Origin: Microtetraspora glauca
GTDB lineage: Bacteria; Actinomycetota; Actinomycetes; Streptosporangiales; Streptosporangiaceae
NCBI GenBank assembly: GCA_001570385.1
Contig: BBYL01000044.1
Location: 1-63,206 of the forward strand
DNA length: 63,206 nucleotides
Direction: 5' to 3'
Every line of letters starts with the position of its first letter. Position 1 is the stretch's first letter. Positions 34,419 to 42,252 of the stretch are shown one piece after another. The notes under the pieces are model-generated. The model was given only the letters and a program-made list of their open reading frames with translations, was not told the DNA's origin and searched no databases. Position numbers and translations under genes: made by a program.

Positions 34419-35830
34419 GCGCTGACTCCCAGGGCTTCGGCGTACTCTCGCGCTTCGCGCCGGATGCTGATGGGCGCGGTGGCGAGGATGTCGCGGACAA
34501 GCCTAAGCGTGGCCGGGCGGCCGGTGATCTCCTCGGGGGCGATGTCTCCAGCGGCACGCAGGACGTACAGGGCGCGGTCGTGCTTGCCCCATGCGAGGAA
34601 CGCGCGGGAGGTGTCGAGGAGGACGGTGGCCTTGCGCTCGTTGATCGGTAGGGCGTTCAAGTCGATCTTGCGGGCGTTCTCGATCGCGGTACCGGCGTCG
34701 CCGAGACGGAGCGCGATGTTCACTCGGTGGCACAGGACGTTGTTCGGGCCGAACGCGGTCCACATGTGGTTGCCGTCGTGACCGAGTCGCCGGCCTGCCT
34801 GCTCGGCCTCGTCGAGTAGTTCGGCTGCGGTGTGCCGGTTGGCGTGGAGGGCTGCGGCGACGGCTCCTCGTAGGAGGAGCGTGCCGTACACCGACAGGTC
34901 ATCCGGGGAGGGGTGGGACAGGTCGGCGTCCAGGCGCTGGGCGGCCGTGCTGGCCATATTGGTCGCGGCTCGATGGTGGCCGTCGTCCATGAGGGCGTGG
35001 GTGATGATGCGGGCGCTTGATCCGATCATCAGGGGGTTGCCGCTGGCGTGGGCGGCTTGGACGCTGCGATCGGCCGCGAGCCAGGCAAGGCCCTTGTCTT
35101 CGTGTTTGAGCAGGATGGAGGCGGCGACGTGGTGGGCCTCGGCGGACAGGGCGTACGCGCGTAGCTGCCGGTCTCCGGTGAGCATGGTGCACGCGGTGCG
35201 GAGCCTGCGCAGCAGCGACGGAAGGGCGGCGGCCACCTGGGAATAGCGGCATGCCTGGTAGTTCTGCTTGGCCGTTGCTACGGCTGCGGCGAGTGCTCCG
35301 AGATCTGCGGGGCCGTCCAAAGGGGCGGAGTAGTCGACGAGGGCGGCGGCAAGGGTCTCGATGTCGGAGGCGATGCCGTGGTTCTTGTCCGGCTGCCCGA
35401 CCACCGCGCTGAACAACGCGGCACCGGCCAAGCCGACGAACTCGCGTCGACGCATGCCGTCCTCATCCCTTCCGGGATCGCCGAGATTCACAGAGTGCGG
35501 GCTGAGTATGCGGTTATCGGTCCCGGCGGAAAAGTCTCCGCTCGGCCTGATTAGGGCATCTAAATCCGGCGTAGTACGGGCGCGTTTGGTCGGGGCGAAC
35601 CCGAGGTCTTCGGGGTCGTGATGGGTGACCTCGGCCAAGGCCAGCCGGTACGGCTCACGCGGCCATGAGACTTCGCCCGCCTCCCACCTTCTGATGCGTT
35701 CCTCGTCGCAGGTCAGGGCGTACTTGATGCCGCTGGCGGAAAGGTTGACCATTTTCGCCATTTCGGCGCGTGACAATTTCGCGCTGTTGCGCCATGCCCG
35801 AAGTTTCACGTTTGGCGTTGCTTCGGGCAT
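34415..35830 (-). CDS. XRE-type HTH regulator with C-terminal helical repeat domain
   Basis: 471 residues. An HTH-like N-terminus (VKLRAWRNSAKLSRAEMAKM, 8-27, and the RIRRWEAGEVSWP wing at about 46) is followed by an alanine-rich, TPR-like helical region (about 150-465) typical of actinomycete XRE regulators. GAAGG precedes the ATG. It is translationally coupled to the flavoprotein gene. It probably controls the element or senses a signal via the flavoprotein (inference). Confidence 0.85.
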   Translation of the reverse strand: MPEATPNVKLRAWRNSAKLSRAEMAKMVNLSASGIKYALTCDEERIRRWEAGEVSWPREPYRLALAEVTHHDPEDLGFAPTKRARTTPDLDALIRPSGDFSAGTDNRILSPHSVNLGDPGRDEDGMRRREFVGLAGAALFSAVVGQPDKNHGIASDIETLAAALVDYSAPLDGPADLGALAAAVATAKQNYQACRYSQVAAALPSLLRRLRTACTMLTGDRQLRAYALSAEAHHVAASILLKHEDKGLAWLAADRSVQAAHASGNPLMIGSSARIITHALMDDGHHRAATNMASTAAQRLDADLSHPSPDDLSVYGTLLLRGAVAAALHANRHTAAELLDEAEQAGRRLGHDGNHMWTAFGPNNVLCHRVNIALRLGDAGTAIENARKIDLNALPINERKATVLLDTSRAFLAWGKHDRALYVLRAAGDIAPEEITGRPATLRLVRDILATAPISIRREAREYAEALGVSA

Positions 35831-35972
35831 ATCTGACCTTCTTCCCGACGGGCGATCGAAAAGGGGTTATGAGGGGGCCTTTTAGGGGGTCTCGCCATTC
35901 TGCTTTGCCGGTGGACTTGCCATCAAGCAACCACGGTACGTCAAGCGGCCTCCCAGACAGAGGGAACGCCGG

Positions 35973-36188
35973 ATGAACGAGGAGATGGCGACGGTGACCC
36001 GGCCAGACGAGAACAGCGAGGCACGGCCCTGTCCTTCGTGTCGGGGACGTGGCAGCAAGGAACGCCACGCACGCCGGGCGCTCCTCATCGGCGGAACCAA
36101 TGCAGATCACGAATCGGGTGGGGAGCGGGTGTGTCTCGACTGCCTCGGAAGCGGCCGGGCCGAAAGGAACGGAACACCATGGACATGA
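35973..36188 (+). CDS. Small DnaJ-type zinc-ribbon protein, 71 aa
   Basis: Start ATG follows AGAGGGA. Two CxxC-x-G-x-G motifs, CPSCRGRGSKE (about 20-30) and CLDCLGSGRAE (about 54-64), can form one zinc site as in DnaJ-like or AICE zinc-finger proteins. It is divergent from the XRE regulator and overlaps the next gene by ten bases. Function unknown; nucleic-acid or protein binding is plausible. Confidence 0.7.
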   Translation: MNEEMATVTRPDENSEARPCPSCRGRGSKERHARRALLIGGTNADHESGGERVCLDCLGSGRAERNGTPWT

Positions 36189-36463
36189 TCATGCTGATGG
36201 CGCAGGGCAACCTTCCCCTGGAGGGCGAGGCGAACAAGCTCCTCCAGCTTCACAATCGGTTGACCGACCTGCGCATTCACTCGGAACTGCGGGACAACAA
36301 CACCGCACTGATGATCCACCGTCCCGGCGGCGGAGGCATGCCGGCGTGGGTGTTCGTCGGCTACGGCGGAACGTACTTCTCGTGGCAGTCGGCCCAGAAG
36401 CGGCACCCGGTGAGCGATGTCGAGGGCGCGGCGAAGGTGCTCGCGGAGTACGTCAGCCGGTAA
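36179..36463 (+). CDS. Conserved hypothetical AICE protein, 94 aa
   Basis: Begins MDMIMLMAQGNLPLEGEANK, with AAAGGAAC upstream of the ATG. The sequence NRLTDLRIHSELRDNN and WVFVGYGGTYFSWQSAQKRH suggests a compact alpha-beta domain. Proteins of this type accompany AICE regulatory modules but have no assigned activity. Translationally overlapped with the zinc-ribbon gene. Confidence 0.65.
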   Translation: MDMIMLMAQGNLPLEGEANKLLQLHNRLTDLRIHSELRDNNTALMIHRPGGGGMPAWVFVGYGGTYFSWQSAQKRHPVSDVEGAAKVLAEYVSR

Positions 36464-36724
36464 GAGTTGGCGCGGCGAGATTGCGGGAGGGCCCGGCCGG
36501 GGGTGGGCGGGCCGTCGGTGGTGTCCATCGCCCCTGGTCTCGTCGCGCCTTCGGCAGGGTCACGGACAACCACGCCCCCCGGTCCCCGTTCGTGGCCCTG
36601 CCGTTCCACCCCCGATTCGCCTCTCCCGGCTCGTAGTGGGTTGCCGGGTATGGGGTGACAGAAATCCGGAGCCGGGCTAGGCTCAAACTTGGTAAAACAA
36701 CCTGTCGGCTGCTGGACGGTCGTG

Positions 36725-37465
36725 ATGTCGCTAGAGTCCGTGCCTCCGAAGTATGCGCAACTTGTGCAGACGCTTCAGCGGCGTATTGAAGCGGGAGACT
36801 ACCCGCCGGGGACGATGCTCCCCAGTGAGAACCAGTTGATCCAAGAGTTCGGCGTGTCCCGCCCCACTGTTGTTGCCGCGTTGCGGGTGCTGAGGGAACA
36901 GGGCTGGATCGAGTCGCAGCAGGGCAAGGGCCGCTTCGTGCGGGGCCGTCCCGCGCTCGCCCGGGCCGAACAGCCGCGCCCCGGCCATGCCTACCTGACC
37001 ACCCCCGAGACCGGCTCGCCTGGCGAGGTGCTGGAGGCGGGCGCGCAGGCGGTACCGAACCGGGTTGCCGCGCTGCTCGATCTGCCGGCCAAGAGCCGGG
37101 CGTTCCTGCGTCGCCGTCTCGTCGTCCGTGACGGTGAGCCGTCTGAGATCGTCTCGTTCTGGCTGCCGCTGGAGCTGTCGGAGGGGACGGATCTGACCAG
37201 CGCTGACGCGCTGGCCGACAGCATCCGTGGTCATCTCCAGGCGCGTAAGGGCGTGCGGGTTGATCACATCATCGAGCAGATCACCGCCCGGATGCCCTCG
37301 ACGGACGAGGCGAAGCGGCTCGGCATGCCGAAGAACACGCCGGTCCTGGACGTCTACGCGGCCGTGCGTGACGCCTCCGGGCGCGCTTTTGTCGTGGTGA
37401 ACGTGCTGCTTCCCGCCGACCGGCACGAACTGGAAGACGCGTATCCGATCTCGTCAGCATCATGA
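36725..37465 (+). CDS. GntR-family repressor (HutC/UTRA type, KorSA-like)
   Basis: 246 residues from MSLESVPPKYAQLVQTLQRR. An N-terminal GntR winged HTH (GDYPPGTMLPSENQLIQEFG, about 23-42, then SRPTVVAALRVLREQGWIE) is joined to a C-terminal UTRA domain with AFLRRRLVVRDGEPSEIVSF and ending VVVNVLLPADRHELE. In pSAM2-type elements this gene product (KorSA) represses pra and thereby transfer and replication; the inverted repeat at 38039-38099 before the Pra-like gene is the obvious target. A longer frame from 36689 lacks support. Confidence 0.88.
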   Translation: MSLESVPPKYAQLVQTLQRRIEAGDYPPGTMLPSENQLIQEFGVSRPTVVAALRVLREQGWIESQQGKGRFVRGRPALARAEQPRPGHAYLTTPETGSPGEVLEAGAQAVPNRVAALLDLPAKSRAFLRRRLVVRDGEPSEIVSFWLPLELSEGTDLTSADALADSIRGHLQARKGVRVDHIIEQITARMPSTDEAKRLGMPKNTPVLDVYAAVRDASGRAFVVVNVLLPADRHELEDAYPISSAS

Positions 37466-37887
37466 GCAGCGCAAATCCCAGTCACTGTCGTGCAGTCGAA
37501 GACCTCGACAATGAACCGGCGTCTGCCCTCTTCGTCAGGGTCTTCGAACCACAGGGAGACTGACGCCTTGCCCTCGACTCCCGCGATCTTGGCTTTGCCG
37601 TAGTAATCGCGGATCTCTTTCGCGGTGAGTTCGGTTTCAAGTGTGATCCTGATCCGGTAGTCGCAGCGGTCGCCGCTTCCTCCGGTCAGGTTCCTCTCGA
37701 TGAGAACGTCGTCGCCGGTGCTGACGTAGTACGCGCGGGTCTTGGGAGGCGGCGGGTAGCTGCGGATCCGCTCGTACAAAGCGTCCAGGCGCGCATCGTC
37801 ACGCCACACCGGAATCATGATCAAGACGAACAGTGCGGCAAGCGGCACAGCAATGGCCAGTGCGCATCCCCATAGAACCCGCTTCAT
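37354..37887 (-). CDS. Hypothetical membrane-anchored protein
   Basis: Starts MKRVLWGCALAIAVPLAALF, a single N-terminal membrane segment, followed by a soluble domain (RLDALYERIRSYPPPPKTRA; DYRIRITLETELTAKEIRDYY; VSLWFEDPDEEGRRRFIVEV). It may be a secreted or anchored protein of the element. The last 37 or so codons are antisense to the GntR gene, so the natural C-terminus was probably lost and replaced at a junction near 37466. Function unknown. Confidence 0.6.
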   Translation of the reverse strand: MKRVLWGCALAIAVPLAALFVLIMIPVWRDDARLDALYERIRSYPPPPKTRAYYVSTGDDVLIERNLTGGSGDRCDYRIRITLETELTAKEIRDYYGKAKIAGVEGKASVSLWFEDPDEEGRRRFIVEVFDCTTVTGICAAHDADEIGYASSSSCRSAGSSTFTTTKARPEASRTAA

Positions 37888-38038
37888 GGAGCCGCACAGT
37901 AGGGCATAACGCCTCTTCGTTCCTCCGGTTTGATCATGTCCTCTGCGCCGCGCGCCTGCTTGTCATGCCTGTTGGTCCCGGCGGTATCGCCCGAGATTGA
38001 CTGGTGTTGAGCCCTGGGACTCCACCTCTTTCACTCCT

Positions 38039-38099
38039 AGGCACTTGACCTACCAAGTTCGGCAACCTACTCTCACAGTAGTTGATAGGTTAAGTGCCT
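38039..38099. promoter_or_regulatory. Long inverted repeat upstream of the Pra-like gene (KorSA-type operator candidate)
   Basis: AGGCACTTGACCTACCA (38039-38055) and TGATAGGTTAAGTGCCT (38083-38099) are inverted copies matching at 15 of 17 positions, ending 26 bp before the Pra-like start. The arms contain TTGACC and the spacing places them over a promoter. By analogy with pSAM2, the GntR regulator would bind here. Confidence 0.6.
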
Positions 38100-38124
38100 G
38101 TCAGTCGAGAGAGGAAAATCTCCA

Positions 38125-38541
38125 ATGGCTCTGCAAGGACCCATCCCAGTCACCTTCGACATGGTGTTCCCGCACGGCTGCTACGTCGTGGGCGAGGTCG
38201 AGCCGGTCAAGGACTTCGACGCCTCGACCAACGGCCGGTTCGTCCAGTCCCGCGACAAGCAGACGGGGGAGCTGGTCTGGCAGGTCGCGGTCATGGACGC
38301 CGACCCGACCCTCAAGCCCGCCCAAAAGACGGTGGCAGTCAAGATCCTGGCCCCGGTGCAGCCGGTTCCGCCGGCCCCGGTGGCGGGGGTGCCGTTCACG
38401 CCGGTCGAGTTCGACGGCGTCAGCGTCACGCCGTACGTGAACAGCAACAGCAACCGTCTCGCCTACTCCATCCGAGTCCGCGAGATGCGCCCCGTCCGGA
38501 CCGTGTCCGGCAAGACCACCGGCAAAGAGGCGGCGGCGTGA
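38125..38541 (+). CDS. Pra-like activator of replication, integration and excision
   Basis: 138 residues. The opening MALQGPIPVTFDMVFPHGCY and the later DADPTLKPAQKTVAVKIL are typical of the AICE protein family named after Pra of pSAM2, which activates rep-xis-int expression. AGGAAA lies about 10 bases before the ATG. It is downstream of the inverted-repeat operator and followed by a strong hairpin before the transfer gene, so its level may be set by GntR repression. Confidence 0.75.
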   Translation: MALQGPIPVTFDMVFPHGCYVVGEVEPVKDFDASTNGRFVQSRDKQTGELVWQVAVMDADPTLKPAQKTVAVKILAPVQPVPPAPVAGVPFTPVEFDGVSVTPYVNSNSNRLAYSIRVREMRPVRTVSGKTTGKEAAA

Positions 38542-38589
38542 TCGAGGTCAACGCCTCGGGTGACGGGGTGGCGGCCTGACAAGCAAGGC

Positions 38590-38621
38590 GGGGCCGCTGG
38601 AACTGGCATTCCAGCGGCCCC
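38590..38621 (+). terminator. Strong hairpin between Pra-like and tra genes
   Basis: A perfect 13-bp stem (GGGGCCGCTGGAA with its complement TTCCAGCGGCCCC) with a 6-base loop. There is no T-run, as is usual in actinomycetes. It may end the pra transcript or attenuate entry into the transfer operon. Confidence 0.65.
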
Positions 38622-38665
38622 CGGATCTCCCACACACGCGAATGTTTGAGAGAGGCACAAGCCTA

Positions 38666-40222
38666 ATGTTCAAGAAACTCCCTGGCGACGAGGCGCGTAA
38701 CCTCGTCTCCACCACCCCTGACACTGCTGTCGTCTTCCGTCCGGCCGTCGTCCGCACCCCGGCCATCGTCACGATCGTGATCTGGCTGTCCCGGCTCGTC
38801 GCGGGACTGGTCCGCCTCGTCTGGCGGCACCCGATCGCCGTCACAGTGCCCGTCGTCCCTGGCGTGACCTGGACGCTCTACGGCTGGCGTCTCGCCTTGG
38901 TCCTCGTCGGCCTCGTCCTCCTGGCGGGCCTGTCCTGGGCGTCCCTGCACCGGTCCTCGTTCGCGCGGCTGGTTGGCTGGCGGCTGCTCGCCTTCTGGCG
39001 GCGGATCTGGATCTACCGCCGCCATTGGCAACCCGTGATGATCGTCTCGGGTCTGGGGCGGCACTTACGCGGCCGGGACTACCTGCCCCACCTGGTGCGG
39101 GTCGAGTGCGATGGCTGGGCCGACCGCGTCACCGTGAAGATGCTGAACGGGCAGGCGGTCAAGGACTGGGCCGACCGCACCGACCAGCTCGCCCACGGCT
39201 TCGGCTCCCGTACCTGCCGTGTCTCCATCGCGCGGGCCGGGCGGCTCGTGCTGACCTTCCCGCGTCGTGACCCGCTCGCCATGCCACTGCCTGCCGTCCC
39301 GATCCCTGACGTGGTCTCGGTGGGGCCGGTCGAGATCGGCGCTCGGGAGGACGGCACCCCGTACCGTCTCAAGGTCCACGGCACGCATGTCCTGATCGCG
39401 GGAGCGACCGGGGCCGGTAAGGGCTCGTTCCTGTGGTCGACGATCCGCGGCCTGCTCCCTGCGATGCGGGCGGGCCTGGTCGAACTCTGGGCACTCGACC
39501 CGAAGCTGATGGAGCTCTCCTTCGGCCGTGACCTGTTCACCCGGTACGCGGCCGAGCCGGAGAAGTGCGCCGGCCTGCTCGACCAGGCCGTCAAGGTCAT
39601 GCAGGAACGCGCCGGACGCTTCGCCGGACTCCAGCGCAACCACGTCCCAACGATCGCGGATCCCTTCGTCCTGGTGCTCGTCGACGAAGTCGCGTTCCTG
39701 ACCGCCTACCAGTCCGACCGCACGCTCAAGCAGCGCATCACGGCCGCACTCGCCACGCTCACCACCCAAGGGCGGGCGGTCGGCGTCGGCGTCATGGCCG
39801 CGTTGCAGGACCCGCGCAAGGAGGTCATGAACATCCGCAACCTGTTCTCCGACAAGATCGCGCTCCGGCTCGACGAGTCCGAGCAGGTGGACATGGTCCT
39901 CGGCGACGGCGCACGCGACCGGGGCGCGCTCGCTGACCACATCTCGACCGTGCCCGCGCTCGGGGCCGGGGTGGGATACGTCCGGCTGGAAACCTCCCCG
40001 GACCCGGTGCGCGTGCGGGCCGCGTACGTCTCCGATGACGACATCCGCGCCATGGTCGCCGACTACGCCACGCACACGGGGGATCTGCCTGCCGAGTCCG
40101 TTCCGGTACAGCGCTTGGTGTCGGACTCCGCGCCGGTCACGGGCTCCACGCTCGCTGCCGACTCGGCTTCCGTCACGGGTGCGGCACCGGCCGCGCGTGA
40201 GGGGGTGCGGGCCGATGGTTGA
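38666..40222 (+). CDS. FtsK/SpoIIIE-domain conjugative transfer protein (TraSA/TraB-like)
   Basis: 518 residues from the ATG at 38666, preferred over 38642 because GAGAGAGG lies about 11 bases upstream. Two N-terminal membrane segments lie around residues 28-50 and 60-95. The motor domain has Walker A GATGAGKG (about 246-253) and Walker B VLVLVDEVAF (about 335). In AICEs this hexameric pump moves double-stranded DNA between hyphae. First gene of the tra-rep-xis-int operon. Confidence 0.88.
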   Translation: MFKKLPGDEARNLVSTTPDTAVVFRPAVVRTPAIVTIVIWLSRLVAGLVRLVWRHPIAVTVPVVPGVTWTLYGWRLALVLVGLVLLAGLSWASLHRSSFARLVGWRLLAFWRRIWIYRRHWQPVMIVSGLGRHLRGRDYLPHLVRVECDGWADRVTVKMLNGQAVKDWADRTDQLAHGFGSRTCRVSIARAGRLVLTFPRRDPLAMPLPAVPIPDVVSVGPVEIGAREDGTPYRLKVHGTHVLIAGATGAGKGSFLWSTIRGLLPAMRAGLVELWALDPKLMELSFGRDLFTRYAAEPEKCAGLLDQAVKVMQERAGRFAGLQRNHVPTIADPFVLVLVDEVAFLTAYQSDRTLKQRITAALATLTTQGRAVGVGVMAALQDPRKEVMNIRNLFSDKIALRLDESEQVDMVLGDGARDRGALADHISTVPALGAGVGYVRLETSPDPVRVRAAYVSDDDIRAMVADYATHTGDLPAESVPVQRLVSDSAPVTGSTLAADSASVTGAAPAAREGVRADG

Positions 40223-40442
40223 GATCGCTCACCTGCTGGACGAACTGACCTGCGCGGGCTGCGGCACCCCCAACGCGCTCTGGCTGTACCCGGTCCGGGG
40301 CCTGGTCGAGTGCCGCGAGTGCGGCGAAAAGGCGTCCATCCTGCTTGACCCCCCCGACGGCTTCGACTCCATCAACTCGCTCGACGGTCCCGACTCCCTC
40401 AGTTCGCTCGACGGCCTCGACTCCTGCGGCGGTGAGTGGTGA
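40215..40442 (+). CDS. Small zinc-ribbon protein with LDGxDS repeats, 75 aa
   Basis: ATG 40215 overlaps the tra stop by eight bases. The N-terminal half has a two-CxxC zinc ribbon (CAGCGTPN at about 14-21 and CRECGEK). The C-terminal tail is a low-complexity repeat (FDSINSLDGPDSLSSLDGLD). The stop overlaps the rep start. Small proteins at this position are frequent in AICEs but not characterised. Confidence 0.7.
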   Translation: MVEIAHLLDELTCAGCGTPNALWLYPVRGLVECRECGEKASILLDPPDGFDSINSLDGPDSLSSLDGLDSCGGEW

Positions 40443-40852
40443 CCAACAGCAGCGACAGGGCGACCCCTCGGGCGGTGCGGATGGCTCAGCCACTCGCCCG
40501 CGAGGTCGTTGAAGAGATCGCCAAGCAGTACGGCGTGTGCATCCGCCCGATCGCCCTGTGGCGGCTCGACATCTACACGGGCAAGGTCGAGACCGTTGAC
40601 GTGCCGTGCGGCGCGACGTTGGAGAGCAAGTGCCCGCCGTGTGCGAAGCGGAACCGGCAGCTTCGGATGGCCCAGTGCCGGGAGGGCTGGCACCTCGACT
40701 ACGAGCCGGTCAACACCCCCGACGAGGCCGACGACTATCAGCGCTACCTCGTCGAACTCCGCGCAGACGCCCAGGCCTGGCGGGACGAGGCGGAAAAGGC
40801 CGGCGATGACACCACCGACCTGGACGCCGCGATAGGCGATCTGGACGACTAG
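40439..40852 (+). CDS. Replication initiator (RepSA-like), N-terminal part before an amber codon
   Basis: 137 residues from the GTG at 40439, overlapping the previous stop. The sequence (CIRPIALWRLDIYTGKVETV, then CPPCAKRNRQLRMAQCREGW) is the N-terminal zinc-binding part of AICE replication initiators. It ends in LDD at a TAG at 40850-40852. Codon for codon, the same frame continues as ITRAGMRGN and into the rest of Rep, so the TAG replaces an expected sense codon (GAG needs one change). Rep is thus interrupted by a nonsense mutation or needs readthrough. Confidence 0.75.
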   Translation: MTNSSDRATPRAVRMAQPLAREVVEEIAKQYGVCIRPIALWRLDIYTGKVETVDVPCGATLESKCPPCAKRNRQLRMAQCREGWHLDYEPVNTPDEADDYQRYLVELRADAQAWRDEAEKAGDDTTDLDAAIGDLDD

Positions 40853-40867
40853 ATCACCCGGGCCGGG

Positions 40868-42067
40868 ATGCGCGGCAACGTCCTCGGCCGTACGACGGGG
40901 AGGCGGTCCCGCTCGACCCGTCGGCGACAGGACGCCCCGGACCTGCCCAAGCGGACCATGAGCAACACGACGCTCGGGCGGACCTTCGCCAATGCGGACG
41001 GCAAGACGTTCCGGCCGTCGATGTTCATCACGCTCACGCTGCCCTCGTACGGGCGGGTGAGGAAGAACGGCGCGCCCGTCGACCCGAGCACGTATGACTA
41101 CGCGCAGGCGGCTCGGGACGCGCTGCACTTCTCCAAGCTGGTGGACCGGTTCGTGCAGAACCTCCGCCGCGTGGCCGGGTTCGACGCCCAGTACTTCGCG
41201 ACCGTCGAACCGCAAAAGCGCCTCGCTCCGCATCTGCACATGGCCGTCCGGGGCCACCTGCCACGCGTGGAGATCAAGCAGATCGCGGCGGCCACCTATC
41301 ACCAAGTGTGGTGGCCGTCTGTCGATCAAGTCCGGTTCGAGGGCGATCACCTGCCCGTCTGGGCGGACGGCGTCGGCTACCTCGACCCGGCGACCGGTGA
41401 AGTCCTGCCCACCTGGGATGAAGCCCTCGACGAGCTCGACCAGGACGACGAGGCCGAACCCTTGCACGTGCTCACCTTCGGCCCTCAGCTCGACGTCCAA
41501 GGCGTCCTCGCCGGGACCACCGACGCCGACACGTGCATCCGCTACCTGTCCAAGTACCTGACCAAGTCCATCGGGGACGCGATCGACCCGGACGACTCCG
41601 CGCAACGGGAGCACGCGGAACGCCTCGGCAACGCCCTCCGGTATGAGCCGTGCTCGCCGACCTGCCCGAACTGGCTCCGCTACGGCATCCAACCCAAGAA
41701 CGCCAAGGCTGGCATGACCCCCGGCCGCTGTCGGGGCAAGGCGCACAAGCCCGAACACCTCGGCTACGCCGGACGCCGCGTACTCGTCTCCCGGAAGTGG
41801 TCGAACAAGACCCTGACCGAGCACAAGCACGACCGCCGTACCTGGGTCCTGGAAGCCCTCGGCCTCCCCGACGAACCAGTAGATCCACACCGCTACGTCT
41901 GGCGTCCGGTCAAGCCCGGTGATCCCGGCCTCGACCCCATCGGCGCCCGGCTCCTGCGGTCGGTCCATGAACGCCAGCGATGGCGCAACCACTTACGAGA
42001 GCTCGAAGCCCGAGCGGCCGGGCCACCCGATGAAGATCTTCCGGCAATCAGTGAGGAGGCGGCGTGA
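40868..42067 (+). CDS. Replication initiator (RepSA-like), C-terminal part after the amber codon
   Basis: 399 residues counted from the ATG at 40868, in the same frame as the preceding piece; there is no ribosome binding site before it, so restart is uncertain. It has MSNTTLGRTFANADGKTFRP, FITLTLPSYGRV, the H-x-H region LAPHLHMAVRGHLPR (rolling-circle-type HUH-like) and CIRYLSKYLTKSI. A frame shared with 40439-40852 shows that both halves were one Rep of about 540 residues, which drives AICE replication after excision. The stop overlaps xis. Confidence 0.8.
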   Translation: MRGNVLGRTTGRRSRSTRRRQDAPDLPKRTMSNTTLGRTFANADGKTFRPSMFITLTLPSYGRVRKNGAPVDPSTYDYAQAARDALHFSKLVDRFVQNLRRVAGFDAQYFATVEPQKRLAPHLHMAVRGHLPRVEIKQIAAATYHQVWWPSVDQVRFEGDHLPVWADGVGYLDPATGEVLPTWDEALDELDQDDEAEPLHVLTFGPQLDVQGVLAGTTDADTCIRYLSKYLTKSIGDAIDPDDSAQREHAERLGNALRYEPCSPTCPNWLRYGIQPKNAKAGMTPGRCRGKAHKPEHLGYAGRRVLVSRKWSNKTLTEHKHDRRTWVLEALGLPDEPVDPHRYVWRPVKPGDPGLDPIGARLLRSVHERQRWRNHLRELEARAAGPPDEDLPAISEEAA

Positions 42068-42252
42068 CCAGGAAAGACGAAATGCTCACCGTGGCCCAGG
42101 TCCTCGACGAACTCGGCGTCTCCGCCCGGACCTTCTACCGCTGGCGGGAGATCGGCAAGGCCCCGGAGGGCTTCAAGCTCCCCAACGGCGAGATCCGGAT
42201 CTATCGCAGCGAGTTCACCGCGTGGCTTGAGACCCTGCGGGAGGTGGCGTGA
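42064..42252 (+). CDS. xis: Excisionase (Xis), MerR-type HTH
   Basis: 62 residues from a GTG that overlaps the rep stop. One winged-helix domain fills the protein: MLTVAQVLDELGVSARTFYR, then WREIGKAPEGFKLPNGEIRI and YRSEFTAWLE. This is the HTH_17 excisionase form that bends DNA to direct Int towards excision. Its stop overlaps the int start, so xis and int are coupled. Confidence 0.88.
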   Translation: MTRKDEMLTVAQVLDELGVSARTFYRWREIGKAPEGFKLPNGEIRIYRSEFTAWLETLREVA

